A stretch of 12,838 nucleotides of DNA from an uncultured Collinsella sp. GTDB taxonomy: Bacteria; Actinomycetota; Coriobacteriia; Coriobacteriales; Coriobacteriaceae. The DNA lies in contig CABMPS010000040.1 of the NCBI GenBank assembly GCA_902388545.1, positions 1-12,838 on the forward strand, written 5' to 3'. The notes under the pieces were generated by a model. It ran no database searches, was not told the DNA's origin, and saw only the letters and a list, made by a program, of their open reading frames with translations. Below are positions 1 to 5,095 of the stretch, one piece after another. Every line of letters starts with the position of its first letter. Position 1 is the stretch's first letter. Made by a program: the position numbers and the translations under genes.

Positions 1-522
1 CTCGAGCGGGTCCTTGCCGTTAACGTGCAGGTTACGCATGGCGTTGATATAGAGCTCGTCGGCCTCGGACTCGATGGTGTTGATCTGGATGACGAGCTCG
101 CGCAGCGTCTTGGACTTGCGGTAGTTGGGCAGCTCGACCATCAGGTCCTTCATGGCGCGGCAGGCGTCGGTCACCTTGTGGGCGATGACGATGGCGTCGG
201 GATGGATGCTCTGGATGTTGGTGAAGTAGACGCGCTGCACGACGCCCTCGATACGGTCGAGCACGGTGTCGAGCGAGCAGCTCATCAGATCCAGGTCCTC
301 GCGCTCAAGCGGGGTGATAAAGGCCGTGAGCAGGGCGTCCTCAAGCTCATGGTGCTTCTTGTCGGCCGCATGCTCGATCGCGTGCATCTTGTCGAGCATA
401 TCGTGAATCTTCGCGGGATCGAAGTTCTCGAAAATCTTGGTAAGCAGCTCGGCGGCCTGGACGGCAAGGTCGGCGCAGGCGACGTAGTTGTCAAAGTAGA
501 ACGAATCGGGTTTCTTTGCCAT
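1..522 (-). CDS. DUF47 / PhoU-like phosphate transport accessory protein (C-terminus cut by window edge)
   Basis: The minus-strand frame from an ATG at 522 runs open to the window edge, giving 174 residues starting MAKKPDSFYF. DUF47 proteins are usually a little over 200 residues, so roughly 30 C-terminal residues are missing. The predicted protein is soluble, almost all helical and rich in charged residues, with the family's recurring pattern of His/Asp/Glu-rich helices (for example around residues 45-60, with HAIEHAADKKHHELED). Members are PhoU-like cytoplasmic proteins that work with PiT phosphate transporters, probably as regulators of uptake. Family knowledge and the position directly downstream of a PiT gene both point to that role. 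The gap to the transporter is 67 bases with no clear terminator, so the two are probably one operon. A good Shine-Dalgarno (AAAGGA) sits 7 bases before the ATG, which supports this start. Confidence 0.88.
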   Translation of the reverse strand, partial: MAKKPDSFYFDNYVACADLAVQAAELLTKIFENFDPAKIHDMLDKMHAIEHAADKKHHELEDALLTAFITPLEREDLDLMSCSLDTVLDRIEGVVQRVYFTNIQSIHPDAIVIAHKVTDACRAMKDLMVELPNYRKSKTLRELVIQINTIESEADELYINAMRNLHVNGKDPLE

Positions 523-589
523 GAGTGGGTCCTTTCGAGGCGAAGACGGGTGGGCGAAGTTTTGCGGTCCGGATGGACGCTCGGTGTGG

Positions 590-1639
590 CTAGAGGAACA
601 TCATGAACAGCTTGGCCATGACAAAGCTGATGAGTCCGCAGGCGGGGAAGGTGAAGAACCAGGTGAACATCATGTCCTTGACGACGCCGAAGTTGATGGC
701 CGAGAGGCGTTTGACGGCACCGACGCCCATGATGGCGCAGGTCTTGATGTGCGTGGAGGACACGGGGATGCCGGTAAGGGTGGCAAGCAGCAGGTTCGCG
801 GCGCCTGCGAGGTCGGCAGAGAAGCCCTGATACTTCTCGAGCTTAACCATGCTCTGGCCGACGGACTTGATGATGCGCTCGCCGCCCACGCTGGTGCCGA
901 TACCCATAGTGGCCGAGCACAGCAGCATGATCCAGATGGGGATGCCGGCGTCGCCGACGCTAGTCTGGCCGTTGGCGAAGGCGACACCTAAAAAGAGCAC
1001 GCCGATGAACTTCTGTCCATCCTGCGCGCCGTGCATAAAGCTCATGGCCGCAGCACTCGCGATCTGAGCGTATTTAAAGAAGACATTGGCACGTCGCCTG
1101 TTGGCGGCGGCGAAAAGAATCGAGACGAGTTTGCACAGGATCCAGCCCATGACAAAGCCCAGACCGATGGAGAGCGCCAGGCCGTAGATGACCTTCATCC
1201 ACTCGTGGACGTTGACGCTGTTCGCGCCGCCGAGGGCGATGGCAGCACCGGTCAGGCCGGCGATAAGGCTGTGGCTTTGCGAGGTGGGGATGCCAAAACG
1301 CGACGCTGTGGCGCCGTAGACGACGATGGAGAAGAGCGCCGCGCAGAGGCACGCGAGTGCCATGGTGCTGTTTCCGCCAAAGTCGACGATATGTGAGATG
1401 GTGTTGGCGACGCTCGCGTTAAAGTGCGTCATGATGAGCACGCCCAAGAAGTTGAATGCGGCGCTCATGAGGATGGCGGCGCGGGCGGGCATGCAGCGCG
1501 TGGTGACGCAGGTCGCGATGGCGTTGGGCGCGTCGGTCCATCCGTTGACGAAGATGGCGCCGAGCGCGAGGATCACGGTGACGGCAAGGACTGGGTTCGA
1601 CACAAGCTGGCCGAGGAAGGTTGAGAACGTTACGTCCAT
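590..1639 (-). CDS. PiT-family inorganic phosphate transporter
   Basis: This 349-residue, strongly hydrophobic protein has about ten membrane segments. It carries the two inverted halves typical of the PiT (PF01384) family. NGWTDAPNA (residues 32-40) opens the first half and HGAQDGQK (203-210) opens the second. Each half ends in the matching substrate-site motif, IPTSQSH (117-123) and IPVSSTH (291-297). PiT carriers move phosphate, often as a metal-phosphate complex, into the cell using the proton or sodium gradient. The length is on the short side for bacterial PiT proteins (about 330-500) but both halves are complete. The DUF47 gene follows on the same strand and is the usual partner. The ATG at 1639 gives the best N-terminus, although only a weak purine run (GAGAAAG) precedes it. 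The substrate could be sulfate in rare relatives; phosphate is much more likely beside DUF47. Confidence 0.92.
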   Translation of the reverse strand: MDVTFSTFLGQLVSNPVLAVTVILALGAIFVNGWTDAPNAIATCVTTRCMPARAAILMSAAFNFLGVLIMTHFNASVANTISHIVDFGGNSTMALACLCAALFSIVVYGATASRFGIPTSQSHSLIAGLTGAAIALGGANSVNVHEWMKVIYGLALSIGLGFVMGWILCKLVSILFAAANRRRANVFFKYAQIASAAAMSFMHGAQDGQKFIGVLFLGVAFANGQTSVGDAGIPIWIMLLCSATMGIGTSVGGERIIKSVGQSMVKLEKYQGFSADLAGAANLLLATLTGIPVSSTHIKTCAIMGVGAVKRLSAINFGVVKDMMFTWFFTFPACGLISFVMAKLFMMFL

Positions 1640-1686
1640 ATATGGGCTTTCTCGATATTTGCAGACTCGTTACAAAAACATGATAA

Positions 1687-1696
1687 ATCGTATCAC
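1687..1696 (-). promoter_or_regulatory. Candidate extended -10 promoter of the phosphate transporter
   Basis: On the minus strand the sequence GTGATACGAT contains an extended -10 (TG-N-TACGAT, hexamer at 1692-1687). A start about 7 bases downstream would give a leader of about 40 bases. No convincing -35 box is seen. The identical 10-mer stands at the same distance upstream of the aminopeptidase gene (11288-11297), which supports a promoter role. A competing reading is that the overlapping GGAGGTGAT is a ribosome binding site. Confidence 0.45.
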
Positions 1697-1852
1697 CTCC
1701 TGCGGGTTTCTTTACGGAGTTCTGATGGGAGAAGTGAATTTTTTGGTACTAAAATTGAATATTAGCCCTGTTGACCGCGGTCGTTCTTTTTGCTAACACG
1801 CCATGCGGACGCGTGCGTTTGCTCCGACACTCCAAAACCACAGTCTGTTCGC

Positions 1853-1882
1853 TTTACAACATGCAAACATGCGTTCGATAAT
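1853..1882 (+). promoter_or_regulatory. Sigma-70 type promoter of the SOS-type small gene
   Basis: TTTACA (1853-1858, one mismatch to TTGACA) is followed after 18 bases by GATAAT (1877-1882, one mismatch to TATAAT). Transcription would start about 7-8 bases after the -10, that is at or next to the A of the ATG at 1890. The mRNA would then have essentially no leader. The LexA-type box fills the spacer. Confidence 0.65.
1864..1877 (+). promoter_or_regulatory. LexA (SOS) operator, Gram-positive type
   Basis: CAAACATGCGTTCG matches the palindromic Gram-positive LexA consensus CGAACRNRYGTTCG at every specified position except the second. It lies between the -35 and -10 boxes of the promoter at 1853-1882, where bound repressor would block RNA polymerase. 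The match and placement are seen in the sequence; LexA control is inferred. Confidence 0.62.
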
Positions 1883-1889
1883 AGGGGCC

Positions 1890-2228
1890 ATGGAATATCG
1901 ACAGACAGACGGCAAAACTCGGCGCGTGCACAAGCAGTATGTGGACGTCGTGGCTCGCATTCTCGCGGGCGGACAGGTTGTGCCGGTTACCGTCTGCTGG
2001 GTTGACGGTCGCTGCTTTACGATTGACGAGATTGTCTCGTCCACCGGTTTTGGCCTGACGGTTCACGGCATTCGTACGGCAACCTATAAGGTACGTTTTG
2101 GCGGACATGCGACCGAGTTGTATCTAGAGGACCAAACGCGTGAGCGGGCGGACGGCTCGCAGGCGCACGTGATGCGTTGGTGGGTCTGGGCTTTTGATCG
2201 TACGCTCGAGGGCGAGCGCCGCAGGTAA
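1890..2228 (+). CDS. Small conserved-looking protein of unknown function, probably SOS-regulated
   Basis: The ATG at 1890 gives a 112-residue protein starting MEYRQTDGKT. The frame extends upstream to 1803, but that part has no ribosome site and overlaps the promoter and LexA-type box, so 1890 is the better start. The protein is basic at its N-terminus and mostly beta-strand in character. A central stretch, VPVTVCWVDGRCFTIDEI (residues 31-48), is followed by YKVRFGG (66-72), an ELYLED strand and a Trp-rich end (MRWWVWAFDR, 95-104). There is no signal peptide or membrane segment. The pattern of a short beta-barrel with a W-x-GR-x-[YF]-x-[IV] strand recalls small proteins such as DUF6504 found near Y-family DNA polymerase genes in other bacteria. 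I cannot prove that relation from sequence alone. With the LexA box it may have a role in DNA damage tolerance; the true function is unknown. Confidence 0.75.
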   Translation: MEYRQTDGKTRRVHKQYVDVVARILAGGQVVPVTVCWVDGRCFTIDEIVSSTGFGLTVHGIRTATYKVRFGGHATELYLEDQTRERADGSQAHVMRWWVWAFDRTLEGERRR

Positions 2229-2246
2229 GAACGCGTGGCGTTCGGG

Positions 2247-2252
2247 TACAAT
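2247..2252 (+). promoter_or_regulatory. Candidate -10 box of the Bax inhibitor-1 family gene
   Basis: TACAAT, inside GGGTACAAT, lies 56 bases before the start codon. No good -35 hexamer is seen at 17 bases. A perfect 6-bp inverted repeat (GAACGC-GTG-GCGTTC, 2229-2243) sits just upstream, covering the -35 to -10 spacer, and could be an operator. Confidence 0.4.
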
Positions 2253-2273
2253 GGCAGGAAACTTGTCAGCTAC

Positions 2274-2294
2274 GGCGCCGTCGCGGTGCTTTTT
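2274..2294 (+). terminator. Short hairpin plus T-run in the leader of the BI-1 gene
   Basis: GCGCCG (2275-2280), loop TCG, CGGTGC (2284-2289) forms a 6-bp stem with one G-U pair, extendable by a further G-U pair. It is followed directly by five T (2290-2294). It could end transcripts from the upstream SOS-type gene, or act as an attenuator in the BI-1 leader, since the ribosome site GAAAGG follows at once. The stem is short, so confidence is low. Confidence 0.35.
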
Positions 2295-2308
2295 GAAAGG
2301 ACGAAAGT

Positions 2309-3004
2309 ATGAACGATATCCAGGGCTATCAGAATGGCCCCATCGAGACCGGCGCAAGCCGTGCCAAGGAGATGTCGCCGCGCGCGTACAACCTTGTCAT
2401 GTCTGCTCTGATCTTTTTGGGCTTTTGCGCCATGGGCGCCGGTGCTTACTTTACGAGCACCATGTCATTTGCGCGCATGATGATGAGCGGCGCCGCTTTG
2501 CCGCTGGTCTTTGGCTCATTTATTTTGACCATCGTTGGCATGGTCATGATGTCGGCTGCTGCCAGCAAACAGTCCGTGGGCCTGTCGCTCGTGGGCTACG
2601 TGGTCTTTGCGAGCACCTTTGGCCTGACGGCGTCGTTTGGTCTTGCCAACTACGACCTGCCTACCATTAACACCGCCTTTATCGCCACGGCCGCCATCAC
2701 CTTTGTCTTTGGTGCGCTGGGCGTGACCTTCCCCAAGTTCTTCCAGCGTGTGTATGGCATTGGTTTTGGCATCTTGCTTGCCACGATTCTGGTCGAGATC
2801 GTGCTGATGTTCATGGGCGTTTCGCAGTCCATCACCGACCTGATCGTGATTGTGGTGTTTGCCGGCTTTATTGGCTACGACACCTATGTGGCCACGACGG
2901 TGCCGCCTACGCTGCCCAATGCGGTGCTCATGGCGTCCAATCTGTTCGTGGACATTATCAACGTGTTCCTACGCATCCTGAACATCCTCGGCCGTCGCGA
3001 TTAA
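2309..3004 (+). CDS. Bax inhibitor-1 (BI-1/YccA/YetJ) family membrane protein
   Basis: This 231-residue protein has a short polar N-terminus (residues 1-26) and seven hydrophobic segments, the topology and length of bacterial BI-1 family proteins (UPF0005, PF01027). The C-terminal signature is clear: GYDTY followed by a segment ending NLFVDIINVFLRILNILGRRD. Two aspartates, D191 and D215, stand 24 residues apart, the same spacing as Asp171 and Asp195 that form the pH-sensing pair in Bacillus subtilis YetJ. Family members are inner-membrane, pH-sensitive calcium leak channels or stress-related membrane proteins; the cellular role in bacteria is not settled. The start at 2309 is supported by AAAGGA 9 bases upstream. 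The gene has its own candidate promoter and a strong terminator after it, so it is probably transcribed alone. Confidence 0.93.
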   Translation: MNDIQGYQNGPIETGASRAKEMSPRAYNLVMSALIFLGFCAMGAGAYFTSTMSFARMMMSGAALPLVFGSFILTIVGMVMMSAAASKQSVGLSLVGYVVFASTFGLTASFGLANYDLPTINTAFIATAAITFVFGALGVTFPKFFQRVYGIGFGILLATILVEIVLMFMGVSQSITDLIVIVVFAGFIGYDTYVATTVPPTLPNAVLMASNLFVDIINVFLRILNILGRRD

Positions 3005-3051
3005 AACGCGGCATTGCGATGCTTCCTGCCGGACACGGTAAAACGATGCGA

Positions 3052-3079
3052 AAGGCGGTCCTTCGGGGCCGTCTTTTTT
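3052..3079 (+). terminator. Rho-independent terminator of the BI-1 family gene
   Basis: A 10-bp stem (3052-3061 with 3066-3075, two wobble pairs) closes on a TTCG tetraloop. It ends in a run of six T (3074-3079) that overlaps the base of the stem. Confidence 0.85.
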
Positions 3080-3092
3080 GTGCGCGGCGGGG

Positions 3093-3098
3093 TATCAT
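3093..3098 (+). promoter_or_regulatory. Candidate -10 box of the PARG-like gene
   Basis: TATCAT inside GGGTATCAT lies 46 bases before the start codon and just after the preceding terminator. It is a five-of-six match to TATAAT. No clear -35 box is seen. Confidence 0.4.
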
Positions 3099-3144
3099 GG
3101 ATGGGAAAAGCCGATAGCGGCAGCGACAGGAAAGGTGGCCATGT

Positions 3145-4278
3145 ATGGCAGACGTCGACAACAGGAACCGTAACCGCAGGTCCAACCGAGCGGGTCAGCC
3201 CAATCCCAAGCGCGAGGCCCGTGCCAAGGCCGCCGAGCGCCATGTGATGACTGTGTCCGAGGCCTGCGCCAAGGATATCGAGCGTTCGCTTGCTGGTGTT
3301 CGCGAGTTTGACGGCATGCCCGCCGGCTTTGTCGCGGCGATGAAGGCCAAGGTTCAGACTGCTGTGGCCCCCGAAGAGCAGGTCGCCGAGGACGTCGAGA
3401 ACGCGGAGACTGCCGAGGTCGAGGCGGCGCCCGAGACCGAGGCGGCGCCCGAGCCCGTCGAGGAGCCTGCCGAGGAAATCGCCGAAGCTGAGTCCGCGCC
3501 TGCTGAGGAGCCCGCTCCGGTCCTGCCCGAGGTCACTGTGCTTGATGCCTCCGCCACGCAGGCAATCCTCGATAACGGTCGCGGCTATGCGCAGTTCTGC
3601 GACATGGCCGTGCTCGCCTTTGCCTCGTTTACCAATCCGGGCGGTGGATATATTCAGGGTTATCTGGGCCAGGAGGCCACGCTGTGCGCCGATTCGTATC
3701 TGTACAACGTCCTCGATAAGCAGCGTAAATGGTACGGTGAGAACCGTCGCCGCAACATCAACTGTGAGCTGTACCGCAACCGTGCGCTGGTGGTGCCCGC
3801 GGTGCGCTTCGAGCGCAAGCATGTGCACGCCTATGCCGACGTGATCGTCGCCGCTGCACCCAACGCCAAGCGTGCTCGCCAGGAGTACCGCGTGAGCGAC
3901 GATGCCTTGCTTGACGCCCTGCGCGACCGCATTCGCTTTGTGCTTGCTATCTGCGATGAGCTTGGCCGCGAGAAGCTCGTACTGGGTGCTTGGGGCTGCG
4001 AGAACAACGGCTTTGACGCAGAGGCCGTGGCCGAGCTCTTCCGCAAGGAGCTCGCATCGGGCGACTTCAAGGTCAAGCAGGTCTTCTTTGCCGTGCCCTC
4101 TACGCGCTGGGACGAGGACTTCGCCAAGTTCGAGCACGTGCTGGCAAACTTCCCCGAGCAAAACGAGGAGTCCTATGCTCAGGTTGCCGCCCGCGCCGCA
4201 GCCGCCCGTGCCGCCGAGCAGGCTCAGACCGCTGCCGAGGATGACGAGGATGACGACGACTGGCGCAAGTACCTGTAA
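3145..4278 (+). CDS. TIGR02452-type microbial PARG-like macrodomain protein with altered catalytic motif
   Basis: The 377-residue protein has four parts. Residues 1-35 are basic (RNRRSNR, KREARAKAAER). Residues 36-75 form a helical segment. Residues 76-130 are a Glu/Ala/Pro-rich linker. Residues 131-350 resemble microbial poly(ADP-ribose) glycohydrolase macrodomains: FASFTNPGGGY (159-169), then GQEATLC, and LVLGAWGC (278-285). A very acidic tail ends DDEDDDDWRKYL. The family removes ADP-ribose from proteins or nucleic acids. The PARG signature is GGG, 6-8 residues, QEE; here GGG (166-168) is followed by seven residues and Q176-E177-A178. The second glutamate, the catalytic one in characterised bacterial PARG, is therefore alanine. 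The protein may bind ADP-ribose without cleaving it, or use another residue. AGGAAAGGTGG (3128-3138) supports the start. The gene is probably transcribed alone, between two terminators. Family: fairly sure; activity: open. Confidence 0.85.
   Translation: MADVDNRNRNRRSNRAGQPNPKREARAKAAERHVMTVSEACAKDIERSLAGVREFDGMPAGFVAAMKAKVQTAVAPEEQVAEDVENAETAEVEAAPETEAAPEPVEEPAEEIAEAESAPAEEPAPVLPEVTVLDASATQAILDNGRGYAQFCDMAVLAFASFTNPGGGYIQGYLGQEATLCADSYLYNVLDKQRKWYGENRRRNINCELYRNRALVVPAVRFERKHVHAYADVIVAAAPNAKRARQEYRVSDDALLDALRDRIRFVLAICDELGREKLVLGAWGCENNGFDAEAVAELFRKELASGDFKVKQVFFAVPSTRWDEDFAKFEHVLANFPEQNEESYAQVAARAAAARAAEQAQTAAEDDEDDDDWRKYL
3421..3453 (+). repeat. 18-bp direct repeat inside the acidic linker of the PARG-like gene
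   Basis: GAGGCGGCGCCCGAG occurs at 3421-3435 and again at 3439-3453, an 18-base period in frame, encoding EAAPE-T-EAAPE. It shows how the Glu/Ala/Pro linker can grow or shrink without a frameshift. Confidence 0.8.
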
Positions 4279-4303
4279 ACGGTGCTCGTGATGCGATATA
4301 CCG

Positions 4304-4337
4304 AGCCGACGGGAGAGGCTGCTCCTGTCGGCTTTTT
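4304..4337 (+). terminator. Strong terminator after the PARG-like gene
   Basis: A 12-bp stem (4304-4315 with 4322-4333, one G-U pair) closes on a 6-base loop and is followed by TTTTT (4333-4337). It begins 25 bases after the stop codon. The next start codon is only 20 bases downstream of the T-run, so the next gene must rely on read-through or a promoter inside this element. Confidence 0.9.
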
Positions 4338-4356
4338 ATTGAGTGGGGAGCTTACG

Positions 4357-5016
4357 ATGAAAAACGTTCTGTGCTTTGGTGACAGCAACACCTATGGTTA
4401 CGATCCGGCGGGCATGCGCGACGGTACCGCGGTGCGCTATGCGCAGGATGTGCGCTGGTGTGGCGTGGTCCAACGTGACTTAGGCGAGGGCTGGCATGTA
4501 ATTGAAGAAGGCCTCAACGGCCGCACGACGGCACGCGATGACATGTGCCATCTGGACACTAACCTCAACGGCATTCGCGCGCTTCCGATGCTGCTCGAGG
4601 CTCATAAGCCGCTGGACGCCATTGTGATCATGCTGGGCACCAACGACTGTAAGACGGTCTTTAACGTGACAGCTTCCGATATCGCCCGTGGCGCCATGGC
4701 GCTGATTCGCGCCGTCCGCGCGTTTCCGTGGACCGACGCTGCGCCTTGCCCGCGCATCCTGCTGATGGCTCCTATCAAGATCAAGCCGCAGATCGCCGAT
4801 GTATATATGACCGATTTTGACGAGCGTTCCGTCGAGGCATCTGAACATTTTGGCGAGTACTATGCGCACGTGGCCGAGCAGTTTGGCTGCGACTTTTTGA
4901 ATGCCGCCGAGTTTGCCGAGCCGGGCGATATCGACTATCTGCATATGATGCCCGAAAGCCACGAGAGCTTGGGACATGCCGTGGCAGCCAAGCTCCAAGA
5001 GATGCTCGGTGAGTAG
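4357..5016 (+). CDS. SGNH/GDSL-family hydrolase (arylesterase-like)
   Basis: The protein has 219 residues and no signal peptide, so it should act in the cytoplasm. It has the SGNH blocks in order: GDSN (residues 8-11, nucleophile S10), a glycine in EGLNGRTT (G52), GTND (94-97, N96 for the oxyanion hole) and DYLH (D193 and H196, the other two catalytic residues). The set is complete and the length is usual. Such enzymes hydrolyse ester bonds, for example in aryl esters, lipids or acetylated sugars. The EGLNGRTT and GTND contexts resemble the arylesterase / acyl-CoA thioesterase I branch, but the natural substrate cannot be read from sequence. The frame is open from 4282, but that part overlaps the terminator. 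GTGGGGAG at 4343-4350, 6 bases before the ATG at 4357, marks the real start. A large hairpin follows 12 bases after the stop. Confidence 0.9.
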   Translation: MKNVLCFGDSNTYGYDPAGMRDGTAVRYAQDVRWCGVVQRDLGEGWHVIEEGLNGRTTARDDMCHLDTNLNGIRALPMLLEAHKPLDAIVIMLGTNDCKTVFNVTASDIARGAMALIRAVRAFPWTDAAPCPRILLMAPIKIKPQIADVYMTDFDERSVEASEHFGEYYAHVAEQFGCDFLNAAEFAEPGDIDYLHMMPESHESLGHAVAAKLQEMLGE

Positions 5017-5028
5017 CGCGACCCCAAG

Positions 5029-5065
5029 CCACCGCAAAGGGGGCAGGCACCTTTGTGGTGGTTTT
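5029..5065 (+). terminator. 12-bp stem-loop with T-run after the SGNH hydrolase gene (possible dispersed repeat)
   Basis: CCACCGCAAAGG (5029-5040) pairs with CCTTTGTGGTGG (5050-5061) across a 9-base loop (GGGCAGGCA) with one G-U pair. TTTT follows at 5062-5065. It is well placed to end transcription of the hydrolase gene. The loop-proximal core, AAAGG-GGGCAGGCA-CCTTT, looks like a REP-type dispersed hairpin; copy number cannot be judged here. Confidence 0.75.
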
Positions 5066-5095
5066 GCCCGGGTAAACGAACGGATTGGCTGCCAT

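Noticed and set aside
1771..1799. TTGACC-N17-TAACAC as a second promoter for the small SOS-type gene
   Set aside because: The spacing is ideal but the -10 matches only three of six. The TTTACA/GATAAT pair nearer the gene is better and carries the LexA box. The TTGACC overlaps a GACCGCGGTC palindrome (1773-1782) that might be an operator for the divergent transporter.
1803..1889. Upstream extension of the SOS-type protein by 29 residues
   Set aside because: The extension lies over the promoter and operator and has no ribosome binding site; its composition is unlike the rest of the protein.
3001..4161. A 386-codon minus-strand frame opposite the PARG-like gene
   Set aside because: It spans the preceding terminator and covers the PARG-like coding region in reverse; no start signal.
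4282..4356. Upstream extension of the SGNH hydrolase
   Set aside because: It is translated from the terminator hairpin; the family start MKNVLCFGDSNT at 4357 has its own ribosome site.
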